From NCBI GenBank assembly GCA_021820445.1, contig JAKADN010000001.1, positions 100,575 to 164,574 of the forward strand: DNA of 64,000 nucleotides, read 5' to 3'. This DNA is from Nitrospirota bacterium. Its GTDB lineage: Bacteria; Nitrospirota; Leptospirillia; Leptospirillales; Leptospirillaceae. The notes below the pieces were generated by a model. The model saw nothing but the letters and a program-made list of their open reading frames with translations, had not been told where the DNA came from and did not search any database. The translations under genes were made by a program, and so were the position numbers. Below, in pieces: positions 1-9,543 of the stretch (position 1 is the first letter of the stretch; the number at the start of each line of letters is the position of its first letter).

Positions 1-1
1 A

Positions 2-523
2 ATGGATCACGCGGTGGAACATTTCCGAAAGGAAATCCAGACCCTGCGGACGGGTCGTCCTTCACTGACGCTCATCGAGCACATCCGGGTCGATTACTAT
101 GGAAATCAGGTTTCGCTCGACAAGGTGGCGGCTCTCAACATTGTCGACAACCGGATGATCACCATCACCCCATGGGAAACCAAGATTATCGGGGATATTG
201 AAAAGTCGATCATGGCCGCAAACCTGGGGCTGACACCCCAGAATGATGGCAAGACGGTCAGGATCGTCGTTCCTCCAATGACCGAGGAACGGCGAAAGGA
301 AATGGTCAAACTCCTCAAGAAAATGGCCGAGGAGGCAAAGGTCTCTCTTCGAAACATCCGCCGGGATGCAAATGAGGATATCAAGAAAAAAAACAAGGAA
401 GGTCTCATCCAGGAAGACCGGGTAAAACGGCTTCAGGACGAGGTTCAGAAGCTGGTCGACGGGGCGGGTTCCAAGGTGGACGAACATGCTCGCAAGAAGG
501 AGCAGGAAATCCTGACAACCTGA
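2..523 (+). CDS. frr: Ribosome recycling factor, 5' end truncated by window edge
   Basis: Protein DHAVEHFRKEIQTLRTGRPSLTLIEHI...NDGKTVRIVVPPMTEERRKEMVK is typical RRF; about a dozen N-terminal residues probably lie upstream. Confidence 0.95.
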   Translation: MDHAVEHFRKEIQTLRTGRPSLTLIEHIRVDYYGNQVSLDKVAALNIVDNRMITITPWETKIIGDIEKSIMAANLGLTPQNDGKTVRIVVPPMTEERRKEMVKLLKKMAEEAKVSLRNIRRDANEDIKKKNKEGLIQEDRVKRLQDEVQKLVDGAGSKVDEHARKKEQEILTT

Positions 524-527
524 CACG

Positions 528-1751
528 ATGAGACTTCTGGCCCCCATCTTGCACTCCCTTCCGGAGCCGGGGTTTCCGGAGGGCCGGACCCGGGTGACAG
601 TCGATCTCGATCAATTTGTCCATAATGTCCGGAAAGTTGAAGCGTTCCTCCAGCCTTACGAGGAGCTCCTTCCGGTCATCAAGGCCAACGCCTATGGCCA
701 TGGACTTCTTCCCATCATGAAGACCATTTCTTCAATGGGAATCAACCGCGTGGCGGTGATGGGTGCCGACGAAGCCCTTTCCCTGAGAAGGGGAGGGTTT
801 TCCGGAACGATCATTCTTCTCGGAGGATTTTCCGGACCAGAACTTTCTCTTTGTTTTCAGGAACGGCTCACTCCCGTTCTCCATCATCCCGACCAGCTTC
901 GACTCCTCGATCATGCGTCCTTCCCAGACACATTTTTGGATCTCCACCTCAAGATAGACTCTGGAATGGGGCGTCTCGGCTTTCTCCCTGAAGAAATACC
1001 GGAGATCCTCGACCTCCTTTCCCGGCTTCCCCAGGCGAGGGTAACGGGGATCATGACTCATTTTCCCCTCTCGGAGGATCGGAAAGACACCGAGGGCTGT
1101 GTCGACCTGTTTCGGAAAACACTCCTTCCTATAGTCGCCCATCCTTCAATGGCGAACCTTTCGGTCATTCATATGGCCAACAGTGCCGCTGTGATGCAGG
1201 GACTGACCTCGTTTCCGGTCACCCATCCCTCAGGCCGCCGACTTTCCTTTTGGGCAAGACCTGGCCTTTTGCTCTATGGCCATCCCCCCCTTGGGGAACT
1301 CCCCGGCTGGAGCGACATTGCCCCGATCTTCAAGGTCGAAGCGCGCCTTCTGTCGGTCAGAAGACTTCCCAAAGGACATTCCATCTCGTACGGAAGAACG
1401 GAGATTCTCGCCAGAGACAGCATTGTGGGGATTCTCGGCATGGGTTATGCCGATGGTCTGTCCCGGGGCCTCTCCGGCAAGGGCTGGGGGGTGGTCGACG
1501 GAAGGAAGGCCCCCTTTGCAGGAAGGGTTTGCATGGACATGGTGGCCGTCGATCTCACAGGTCTGCCTCGTGAGCCGAAGGTCGGAGAATGGGTCGGGAT
1601 CATCGACCCGAAGGATCCCGAATCCATGACGGTCGACCAGATGGCCCGCTGGATGGGAACGATTCCCTACGAGGTCCTCTGCCTACTCGGTCACCGGTCG
1701 GACAGGAGGTTTGTTGGAGATGCCGCAAGGTCTCTTCAAGATGCTAAATGA
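528..1751 (+). CDS. alr: Alanine racemase
   Basis: PLP motif VIKANAYGHG, GMGYADG and AGRVCMDMVAVDLT. Confidence 0.95.
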   Translation: MRLLAPILHSLPEPGFPEGRTRVTVDLDQFVHNVRKVEAFLQPYEELLPVIKANAYGHGLLPIMKTISSMGINRVAVMGADEALSLRRGGFSGTIILLGGFSGPELSLCFQERLTPVLHHPDQLRLLDHASFPDTFLDLHLKIDSGMGRLGFLPEEIPEILDLLSRLPQARVTGIMTHFPLSEDRKDTEGCVDLFRKTLLPIVAHPSMANLSVIHMANSAAVMQGLTSFPVTHPSGRRLSFWARPGLLLYGHPPLGELPGWSDIAPIFKVEARLLSVRRLPKGHSISYGRTEILARDSIVGILGMGYADGLSRGLSGKGWGVVDGRKAPFAGRVCMDMVAVDLTGLPREPKVGEWVGIIDPKDPESMTVDQMARWMGTIPYEVLCLLGHRSDRRFVGDAARSLQDAK

Positions 1752-2493
1752 TGGAATCACCGGTCTCCTGGCGGGATCCGGAGCCCTCTTTATTCTAGGC
1801 CTTCGGGGGATCCTGGGAGTGTTCCGGCCGGCCTTTCTATTCAGGAACTTTCTCGAGCAGCTTTTGAAAATCGGGGCTGATTCAACGATCGTAGTCGGAG
1901 TGACAGCCTTTTTTACAGGGATGGTTCTGGCTCTTCAAGCGTGGATAGGGTTCAGGAAGTTCAATGCCGAGAGTCTTGTCGGTGCCGTCGTGACGCTGTC
2001 GATGACCCGGGAACTCGGTCCGGTTATCACGAGCCTCATGGTCACAGGACGTTCAGGGTCGGCGATGGCGGCAGAGCTTGGCAGTATGCGCGTCACCGAG
2101 CAGATCGATGCTCTGGAAAGTCTTGCCGTAAACCCTGTCGACTATCTCGTGACCCCGAGGTTCTATGCTTCCCTTGTGGCACTTCCCCTTCTGACGGCAC
2201 TGGCCGATCTTATCGGGATCGGGGGAGGATATTTCGTTTCGGTCAAGTTGCTGGGCCTGTCTCCCCACCTCTATTTTCAGGAAATCCGACATTATGTCGA
2301 ATTGCATGACTTCCTTTCCGGGATCGTCAAGGCCGTCTTTTTCGGTGGGATCCTTTCCTTGTGGGCGTGCCGGACGGGATTTATTGCCTCCGGAGGGGCG
2401 GCAGGGGTGGGTCGGGCGGTGACCCGATCCGTCGTCAGTGCCTCCATGAGCATCCTCGTCATCGATTATTTTCTGACGGCATGGTTGTTCTGA
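1720..2493 (+). CDS. mlaE: MlaE-type phospholipid ABC transporter permease
   Basis: MTRELGPVITSLMVTGRSGSAMAAELGSMRVTEQIDALE motif; AGGAGG at 1704-1709 fits ATG 1720 (TTG 1711/1714 also possible). Confidence 0.92.
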   Translation: MPQGLFKMLNDGITGLLAGSGALFILGLRGILGVFRPAFLFRNFLEQLLKIGADSTIVVGVTAFFTGMVLALQAWIGFRKFNAESLVGAVVTLSMTRELGPVITSLMVTGRSGSAMAAELGSMRVTEQIDALESLAVNPVDYLVTPRFYASLVALPLLTALADLIGIGGGYFVSVKLLGLSPHLYFQEIRHYVELHDFLSGIVKAVFFGGILSLWACRTGFIASGGAAGVGRAVTRSVVSASMSILVIDYFLTAWLF

Positions 2494-3284
2494 TGTCTCC
2501 CCCAGCTTCGATCGCCATTTCGAACCTCAGCAAAAAATTCGGATCCCAGGAGGTTCTCCGGAACATCTCCTTTGAGGTTCCCCGAGGGCAGACTTATTGT
2601 ATTATCGGAGGGTCCGGCCAAGGAAAGTCGGTTCTGCTCAAACATGTCATGCGGCTGTTGGCCCCCGATTCAGGGGATGTCCGGATCGACGGGGAATCGA
2701 TCGTCGGACTCTCGGGAAAGCCCCTCGACGATGTCCGTAAAAAGATGGGAATGGTCTTCCAGGAGTCGGCGCTATTCGATTCGATGACCTGCCTTGAAAA
2801 TGTCTCCTTTGGGCTGACGATGCATCGAAGAGATCTCTCCGCAAAAGAGGTCGAGCGAATTGCCCGCGATAAGATCCGTCTGGTCGGATTGTCACGGGTG
2901 GAATACAAATTCCCTTCCGAAATTTCCGGCGGAATGAAAAAAAGGGTCGGCATTGCCAGAGCCATTGCCCTGGAACCTGAAATTCTTCTTTATGACGAGC
3001 CGACCACGGGCCTCGACCCGATCCTGGCGAGCTCGATTGACGAGTTGATTATCAAAATGAAGGCGGAGCTTCATGTGACCAGCCTCGTCATTACCCATGA
3101 CATGAACAGCGCTCTCAGGATTGCTGACAGGATCCTGTTCCTCTATCAGGGAAAAATTCATTTCTCCGGAACATCCCAGGAAGTTCGGGAGACGAAGGAC
3201 CCTGTTCTCGGACAGTTCGTCCGGGGTGAAACCGTCGGTCCCATTCCGGTTATTGCCGAAGTCGATTCGTCAACAAGATCATAA
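2493..3284 (+). CDS. mlaF: MlaF-type ABC transporter ATPase
   Basis: Walker A GGSGQGKS, signature ISGGMKKRVGIARAIA, Walker B; ATG overlaps mlaE stop. Confidence 0.92.
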   Translation: MSPPASIAISNLSKKFGSQEVLRNISFEVPRGQTYCIIGGSGQGKSVLLKHVMRLLAPDSGDVRIDGESIVGLSGKPLDDVRKKMGMVFQESALFDSMTCLENVSFGLTMHRRDLSAKEVERIARDKIRLVGLSRVEYKFPSEISGGMKKRVGIARAIALEPEILLYDEPTTGLDPILASSIDELIIKMKAELHVTSLVITHDMNSALRIADRILFLYQGKIHFSGTSQEVRETKDPVLGQFVRGETVGPIPVIAEVDSSTRS

Positions 3285-3330
3285 GACGTGTGTTGGGATT
3301 GTCACGATCTCTAATCGAAGGAGTCGGTCC

Positions 3331-4893
3331 TTGAAAGTGTCCGCCGAAACGCGGCTCGGTTTCTTTGTCCTGGTCGCGTTGGGGGTGATCGCCTTTCTTT
3401 CCATGCGCCTTGGCCATCACAAGTTGAAGCCGGACCACTCATTTGCTTTTTATGCCGAATTTTCCTCCGTGGACGGCCTTGAAAAAGGGACCGATGTCGA
3501 GGTGGCGGGCGTAAAGGTGGGAGAGGTCGATGCCATTACCCTGAGCCCTGCCGGCCTGGCTCGTGTCCGCATGCTGGTCAGCAAGAAAGTGGTAATCCCC
3601 TCCGATGCCCGGGCGATCATCTTTTCCAACGGCTTTTTGGGAAAGATGTATGTCGAGATCGAGCCCGGCCCTTCGGGGGTCAGACCTCGTCTCGACCCGG
3701 AAAGGGATCGGGAGCCTCCGGGAATCCTTCGCAGGATTTTTGGCGAAATTCCAGGGCCCGACAAGGCTTGGGCCGATGAGGGAAATACCCCCGCCTCGGG
3801 GGGGCCTCCTTCGACTGTCCCACCGTCTGCCTCTCCTCCAGGTTCCCGCGATCCGTCCCCTTCTGGAGAACTCAAGCCGGGTGCGACCCTGGTCGCCCCG
3901 GGAACCACCGTGAGCGTCAACAGGCTTGTCAAAAAGCTCAACAAGATCGCCGATGACATTCAGGCGGTCTCCAACTCCCTCAAAGGATCGATAGGGACAT
4001 CCCAGGGAAAGGAGCAGCTCCGAAGGACCCTCAAGCATCTGGACGAACTTACGACCAATCTCCGGGATTTTACGGTGAGCCTCAAGAAAAAATCTCCGGA
4101 CATTCTCAACAAGGTCGACTCCATCGCCAACAAGATTGACAACGGGGTGGGGACAATCGGATCGCTGGTCAACAAGAACGACGTCTACGACAATGCTGAC
4201 CAGTCCCTGGCCCATCTGAACAGTATCCTGAAGAAGATCGACGAGGGACAGGGAACGATCGGAAAGCTGGTCAACAATCCGGACGTCTATGACAACCTGT
4301 CGAAAACCCTCAAAAAGCTGTCGGGGGTCACGAACAAGGCGGACCGCATGGAGCTGAACGTCTGGATGCGGGGTTTCTATATGCCGAGAGCCGGCACGGC
4401 CGAAGGCTTCTTCACGCTCGATCTCTATCCCCGGTCGGACAAGTTTTACCGGATCCAGGTGGTGAGCACCACGAATCCCTACTACACCCAATCGACCCCC
4501 TACACCCAGATCAACGGAAACTATGTGGCAGGTCCGACTCAGATTACCGGGACAACCCAGGGTATCAAGTTCAGTGTGGAGTTCGGGGAGAAGTTCGGAG
4601 ACTTCGACGTCAGGGCCGGTTTGATTCAGAACAGCTTCGGGTTCGGGGCCGACTACCAGATTTTAAAAAATCTCTTCCTCACCCTGACGGTTTACAATAT
4701 CGGCACCTACGATCCGTTGACCCCCAACCCCTATTCCCGTCTGTACCTGACCTACACGCTCTTCAACCATATCTGGCTCAACGCGGGATATTACAATGCC
4801 TTCAACTCGAGCGTGGCCTCTCCCCTGGTCGGTGGCGGGATCATTTTGAACGACGAAACCCTCAAGTATCTCATCGCGGGACATCTTCCCTGA
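3331..4893 (+). CDS. MCE/MlaD-family protein with Pro/Ser-rich insert and long C-terminal beta-rich extension
   Basis: Single N-terminal TM plus MCE core (VDGLEKGTDVEVAGVKVGEVDAITL); TTG start at 3331 preceded by GAAGGAG. Confidence 0.85.
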   Translation: MKVSAETRLGFFVLVALGVIAFLSMRLGHHKLKPDHSFAFYAEFSSVDGLEKGTDVEVAGVKVGEVDAITLSPAGLARVRMLVSKKVVIPSDARAIIFSNGFLGKMYVEIEPGPSGVRPRLDPERDREPPGILRRIFGEIPGPDKAWADEGNTPASGGPPSTVPPSASPPGSRDPSPSGELKPGATLVAPGTTVSVNRLVKKLNKIADDIQAVSNSLKGSIGTSQGKEQLRRTLKHLDELTTNLRDFTVSLKKKSPDILNKVDSIANKIDNGVGTIGSLVNKNDVYDNADQSLAHLNSILKKIDEGQGTIGKLVNNPDVYDNLSKTLKKLSGVTNKADRMELNVWMRGFYMPRAGTAEGFFTLDLYPRSDKFYRIQVVSTTNPYYTQSTPYTQINGNYVAGPTQITGTTQGIKFSVEFGEKFGDFDVRAGLIQNSFGFGADYQILKNLFLTLTVYNIGTYDPLTPNPYSRLYLTYTLFNHIWLNAGYYNAFNSSVASPLVGGGIILNDETLKYLIAGHLP

Positions 4894-5057
4894 TCCAGCT
4901 TCAATCGCTTCAGAATTTGACGAAAGGGCGTCGGATCAGTATTCTGAAAGGACAGAAAAAGAGTTTGAAGGAACACTGGCAGGATAATCCCCCTAAGGTC
5001 CGGCTCTTTCGGCGGCAAAGGGGTGTGTTGTCTTTTTGATCATTCCAAGGATAGTTA

Positions 5058-6611
5058 ATGACAGAGCGATACAGTCCTGAAGAGCAGCAGGCTCTTGAGA
5101 TCGAAGGGACGTCTGGTGTCGATGACACCAGTCATTCCTCGAGACCCTCCTCACCCTCTCCTGGTCAGGGAGCCCGTGATCATATTCTCATTCGTTTTCT
5201 ATCTTCCCTGATCCTCGCCATCGTCCTCTTCCTGACGCTGGCTGTTCTAACGATCTTCGGGACATTCATCGAGCAGGGAAGGGATCCATCCTTCTATCTC
5301 ACCTCCTATGGTCCCAAATGGGGGCCCTGGATCCTGAACCTCAAGATCGACAACATTTACCATAGCTGGTATTACACGAGTCTTCTGGCGCTCCTTTGCG
5401 TCAATGCCCTGACGTGCGTCTACCGGCGTTTTCCGGTGACCATCCGGTCCCTCTTCAGGGAACGGGTCAGCGTCAGCCGTGAATTTCTGAAAAAACAGAA
5501 AGAATATCAGGAGATAGAAATCGCACGCTCTCCGGTTATTCCTTCAGAAGTCCCCTCCTTGGTGGCCGATACCCTCAAGGCCCGGCATTACCAGGTCCAG
5601 ACCGCAGGTGACGGGAAGGAAACCGCGATATATGCTCACAAAGGGGTCCTCGGGCGTATCGGATCCCATGTGGCCCACCTGTCGGTCATCGTCATTCTGG
5701 CGGGAGGACTGCTGGGCAGTCTGACAGGTTTTCGCTTGTTCGGGACCTTCTATGTGCATACGACCACCTTCATTCCCCAGGGGGGATGGGATCTTCGGGT
5801 CAACAAGTTCTGGATCACCCATTACAAGAACGGTATGGTCAAGTCCTATTTTAGCGATGTGGACATCCTGAAGGATGGCAAGATCCTGAAGCACAAGATC
5901 ATTCAGGTCAACCATCCGCTGTCATTCCAGGGACTTCGATTTTACCAGGCGAGCTTCGGCGAGGCACCGGACCGCCTGGAGTCGGCCGACGTTCTGGTCG
6001 TCGACAAGGAGAAAAAGCAGTTTATCGGACGATTCTCCCTGGCCTGGGACAAGGCAACGCCGATTCCCAGAACCCCTTACACCCTGAAGGCTGTCCGATA
6101 CGTGTCGGATTTTGCCTTTGATCCCAAGACCGGTTCTGTCTTCACCCAGTCTGAAAAGCCCAAGAACCCTGCCGTCCAAATCGAGGTGTACCAGGACGGA
6201 AAACTTCTCGGAAGTCCTTGGTTGTTCTATAAGTTTCCCCAAGTTCAGGTTCTCAAGAGCGTTCCGGAATTTTTCATCTTCGGAGGATATCATGCCCCTT
6301 TCTATACAGGACTTGAACTAGCCAAAGATCCAGGCGTTCCTATCGTCTGGACCGGATCTTTCCTGCTTGTCGGAGGTCTTTTCCTGTCCTCCTTCATCTT
6401 CCATCGGAAGATCTGGCTTCGGGTTCGTCCGCACGGCGACGCTCTTTCCATCGCTGTCGGCGGATTCGGACACAAGGACAAGATCGGGTTTGAGCGAGAG
6501 TTCGAAGCGATTGTCGCAGATCTGAAGACGGCGTTGTCGCCCCCCGATCGTCCGGCTCCGGAACCAGTGTCCGGGGCAATGACCCAGAGACCCTCCCTTT
6601 CAAATGGATAG
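5058..6611 (+). CDS. resB: ResB/Ccs1-like cytochrome c biogenesis protein
   Basis: ResB-like N-terminal TMs, HVAHLSVIVILAGGLLGS, and YQASFGEAP region; adjacent to CcsA family gene. Confidence 0.88.
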   Translation: MTERYSPEEQQALEIEGTSGVDDTSHSSRPSSPSPGQGARDHILIRFLSSLILAIVLFLTLAVLTIFGTFIEQGRDPSFYLTSYGPKWGPWILNLKIDNIYHSWYYTSLLALLCVNALTCVYRRFPVTIRSLFRERVSVSREFLKKQKEYQEIEIARSPVIPSEVPSLVADTLKARHYQVQTAGDGKETAIYAHKGVLGRIGSHVAHLSVIVILAGGLLGSLTGFRLFGTFYVHTTTFIPQGGWDLRVNKFWITHYKNGMVKSYFSDVDILKDGKILKHKIIQVNHPLSFQGLRFYQASFGEAPDRLESADVLVVDKEKKQFIGRFSLAWDKATPIPRTPYTLKAVRYVSDFAFDPKTGSVFTQSEKPKNPAVQIEVYQDGKLLGSPWLFYKFPQVQVLKSVPEFFIFGGYHAPFYTGLELAKDPGVPIVWTGSFLLVGGLFLSSFIFHRKIWLRVRPHGDALSIAVGGFGHKDKIGFEREFEAIVADLKTALSPPDRPAPEPVSGAMTQRPSLSNG

Positions 6612-6713
6612 GCGGAGGGGAAAGTCATGCAGGATGCGTCAACGAAAGAGACTCTCCCTGGAGTGGGAACTCCGGAGATCTTATATGTCGAAAACTGAGC
6701 AAGGAGACTGGTG

Positions 6714-7565
6714 ATGTCCCTTATTAATTCTGTCGGATCGTCCTTCATACTCTACAACACCGTGATCGTCCTTTATCTTGCCGGAACCGTCGCTTACTTC
6801 CTTTTCCTGATCTCCCACCGGAAAGAGGTGGGTAAGATTGCGTCCACCGTGACGTTCTCGGGCTGGATCGTCAACACGGCCGCCCTTGTGGGACGCGGAG
6901 TTGCGGACCACCACGCTCCCTGGTCCAATCTCTACGAAACCCTGTTCCTGTTCTCATGGGCTTCTGTTCTCGGCTACATGGTCATGGAGTTCAAATACAA
7001 GGTTCGCGTTGCGGGAGCTTTTGTCCTGACACTCGTCATGTTTGCGGTGGGAGCTGCACGCATGCTCCCTTACCGTTATCAGATGGTCGAGCCCCTTAAT
7101 CCCGCCCTCAATTCCTACTGGCTCAAAATTCATGTTTTCACGATGTTTCTTTCCTATGCCGCCTTTGGAATTTCGGCTGCGCTTGCGGGAATCTATCTCG
7201 CCAAGCGTCGCGCCGAAAAAAAAGGGTCTGTGGGCTGGATCCTTCAAGAATTTCCTTCTGCGGAGGACCTGGACGACCTGACCTACAAATCCGTTCTCGT
7301 CGGCTTCCCCCTTCTGACGCTCGGTGTCATCTTTGGGGCAATGTGGGCCTATGAGGCCTGGGGAGGCTACTGGTCCTGGGATCCCAAGGAGACGTGGTCC
7401 CTGATCACCTGGTTCGTTTATGCAGCCTACCTGCACGCCCGCATGACTCGAGGGCTTCGGGGTGCTCCGAGTGCCTACTTTTCGATACTCGGATTTGTCG
7501 CGGTCATCTTTTTGTATTGGGGCGTCAGCTTTATCATCCCGGGTCTCCATGCCTACGCGGCTTAA
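6714..7565 (+). CDS. ccsB: CcsA/ResC-type cytochrome c biogenesis protein
   Basis: WAYEAWGGYWSWDPKETWSLITWFVYAAYLHAR heme-handling motif. Confidence 0.93.
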   Translation: MSLINSVGSSFILYNTVIVLYLAGTVAYFLFLISHRKEVGKIASTVTFSGWIVNTAALVGRGVADHHAPWSNLYETLFLFSWASVLGYMVMEFKYKVRVAGAFVLTLVMFAVGAARMLPYRYQMVEPLNPALNSYWLKIHVFTMFLSYAAFGISAALAGIYLAKRRAEKKGSVGWILQEFPSAEDLDDLTYKSVLVGFPLLTLGVIFGAMWAYEAWGGYWSWDPKETWSLITWFVYAAYLHARMTRGLRGAPSAYFSILGFVAVIFLYWGVSFIIPGLHAYAA

Positions 7566-7583
7566 GGAGGCGGGAGGAACAAA

Positions 7584-8183
7584 ATGAAGGGCGGAATGAA
7601 GGAAAAGTGGCCTTACATTGTGGCAGCCGCTGTCGTCGTGCTCGTTATCGGCTATGTCGTCAAGACGGCGAACATCACTCCGGTTTCAGTTGGGATGGTC
7701 GCTCCCGACTTCACCCTCTCCACCGTCGATGGAAAAACCGTTCATCTGTCGGATCTCAGGGGGAAGGTCGTGATGCTCAACTTTTGGGCGACCTGGTGCA
7801 AACCGTGCCGTCAGGAAATGCCCTCCATGGAAGAAATGTATCATGGATTCAAGAATCTGGCGGGGGAGCGGTTCGAGTTGATCGCGGTCAATGAGAACAA
7901 CGTATTCTATCAGGGCAAGATCAGGCCGTTCCTCACCAAGTACGGAATCGACTTTCCTGTTCCGGTGGACCCTCTGGGGAAGCTGGATCATCTCTACAAG
8001 ATCACGGGGGTTCCCGAAACATTCATCATCGATCAGAAAGGGGTCGTGGCGGAGCATGTGATCGGTCCGCGCGACTGGAGAATGAAGGACAGTCTGGTGA
8101 CCGTACACAGTCTTCTCGATCATGGACCCAGCACTCCGGCAGCCTATCTTGCCGCCAAGAAGGATGCCGCATCAGGCTATTGA
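7584..8183 (+). CDS. TlpA/ResA-type thiol-disulfide oxidoreductase
   Basis: NFWATWCKPCRQEMP thioredoxin motif with N-terminal TM. Confidence 0.9.
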   Translation: MKGGMKEKWPYIVAAAVVVLVIGYVVKTANITPVSVGMVAPDFTLSTVDGKTVHLSDLRGKVVMLNFWATWCKPCRQEMPSMEEMYHGFKNLAGERFELIAVNENNVFYQGKIRPFLTKYGIDFPVPVDPLGKLDHLYKITGVPETFIIDQKGVVAEHVIGPRDWRMKDSLVTVHSLLDHGPSTPAAYLAAKKDAASGY

Positions 8184-8193
8184 CAGGGTTCCA

Positions 8194-8781
8194 ATGAGAA
8201 GGTTCGCCGTGACGGGGAGACTGGTTTCGGGCCCCTCCCAGTATGCGCTGGTTCTCGTTATCTTGGGCGTTCTTTTTTTTATCTGGGAATCGGGCGTCGG
8301 AATGCCATCGGCATCCGCAGCCGGGTTGGACAGTGGTTTCTCCCGACCTCCGGCCCTTCCCTCGATTGTCCTCAGAGATCTCAGGGGGCAACGGTTCAAC
8401 ACAGCGAATCTATCGGGCCAGCCGCTCCTGATTTTGAACTTCCTGGCTCCATGGTGCGCCCCCTGCCTGCGGGAAATCCCGTCCCTTTCGAGACTGGCCC
8501 GGTCTTCGGGGGGATTGATCCGGATTCAGGGAGTTTTGGAAGGGCCGGTCGGACCGGAATCCTTGAAAAAGTTTCTCGGGAAGGGGCATTTCCCCTTCTC
8601 AATCCTTTTGGATCCCTCGATGGCCTTTTCCCGGGCGATGGGTGTGCGCGGCCTTCCGACGACCTTTGTCGTCGACTCCGGAGGGCGCATCGTGAGCCGC
8701 GTCACCGGAGCGGTCGACTGGAATGACCCGCGCGTTCGACGCTACCTGAGGAGTTTTATTTCATCAAAGGCGGGTTTCTGA
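8194..8781 (+). CDS. TlpA-like thioredoxin-domain protein
   Basis: NFLAPWCAPCLREIPSLSRLA CxxC motif, N-terminal hydrophobic segment, GLPTTFVVD cis-Pro loop. Confidence 0.85.
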   Translation: MRRFAVTGRLVSGPSQYALVLVILGVLFFIWESGVGMPSASAAGLDSGFSRPPALPSIVLRDLRGQRFNTANLSGQPLLILNFLAPWCAPCLREIPSLSRLARSSGGLIRIQGVLEGPVGPESLKKFLGKGHFPFSILLDPSMAFSRAMGVRGLPTTFVVDSGGRIVSRVTGAVDWNDPRVRRYLRSFISSKAGF

Positions 8782-9530
8782 TGTCGCATCAGCCGATTTC
8801 CTGGACTCTGGCATTCCTGGCAGGCCTTGTCTCCTTTGTCTCTCCATGCGTTCTTCCAATCGTTCCATCCTACGTCTCCTATATTACGGGGCTTTCCTTC
8901 GAAGAGCTGACGGGACGCTCTCAAACATTGTCTCGACAGGTGATCGTCCGTGAATCCCTTTTTCATGCGCTGATTTTCAGCCTTGGCTTTTCGACGCTCT
9001 TCATCGGGTTTGGGGCTTCGGCCTCTTTCCTGGGAGAACTGCTGCTGACCTATCAGGACGTCATTCGCAAACTCGGGGCGATCCTGATCATCCTCTTTGG
9101 CCTGTTCATCGCCGGCTGGCTCAGAATTCCCTTTCTGAACAAGGAGCTTCATCTTCCCTTTCGAGGGAAGAAGGCCACTCTCTCCGGATCGTTTTTGGTC
9201 GGATTTGGGTTCGCCGCGGGATGGACCCCCTGTGTCGGGCCGATTCTCGGAGCGATCCTCTTTTATGCGGGGACCCAGGGGACGGTGATGAAAGGGGTCG
9301 TCCTTCTCTCTTTCTATTCCCTGGGATTGGCCATTCCCTTCATTCTTGCCTCTGTCCTTTTCAACCTTTTCCTGGGGAGTATGCGCTCCCTCCGGCAATG
9401 GATGCCCTGGATCACCCGGTTTTCAGGAGGGTTCCTGGTCGTCATGGGGGCTCTGATCTTTACGAACGCCTTCACCATTATTTCTGCCTTTCTCACCCAG
9501 CATCATATCGGCTGGACCCCCAACCTCTGA
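8781..9530 (+). CDS. ccdA: CcdA-type cytochrome c biogenesis membrane protein
   Basis: SFVSPCVLPIVPSYVSYITG and FAAGWTPCVGPILGAIL motifs. Confidence 0.93.
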   Translation: MSHQPISWTLAFLAGLVSFVSPCVLPIVPSYVSYITGLSFEELTGRSQTLSRQVIVRESLFHALIFSLGFSTLFIGFGASASFLGELLLTYQDVIRKLGAILIILFGLFIAGWLRIPFLNKELHLPFRGKKATLSGSFLVGFGFAAGWTPCVGPILGAILFYAGTQGTVMKGVVLLSFYSLGLAIPFILASVLFNLFLGSMRSLRQWMPWITRFSGGFLVVMGALIFTNAFTIISAFLTQHHIGWTPNL

Positions 9531-9543
9531 CTCAGGATCTTCG

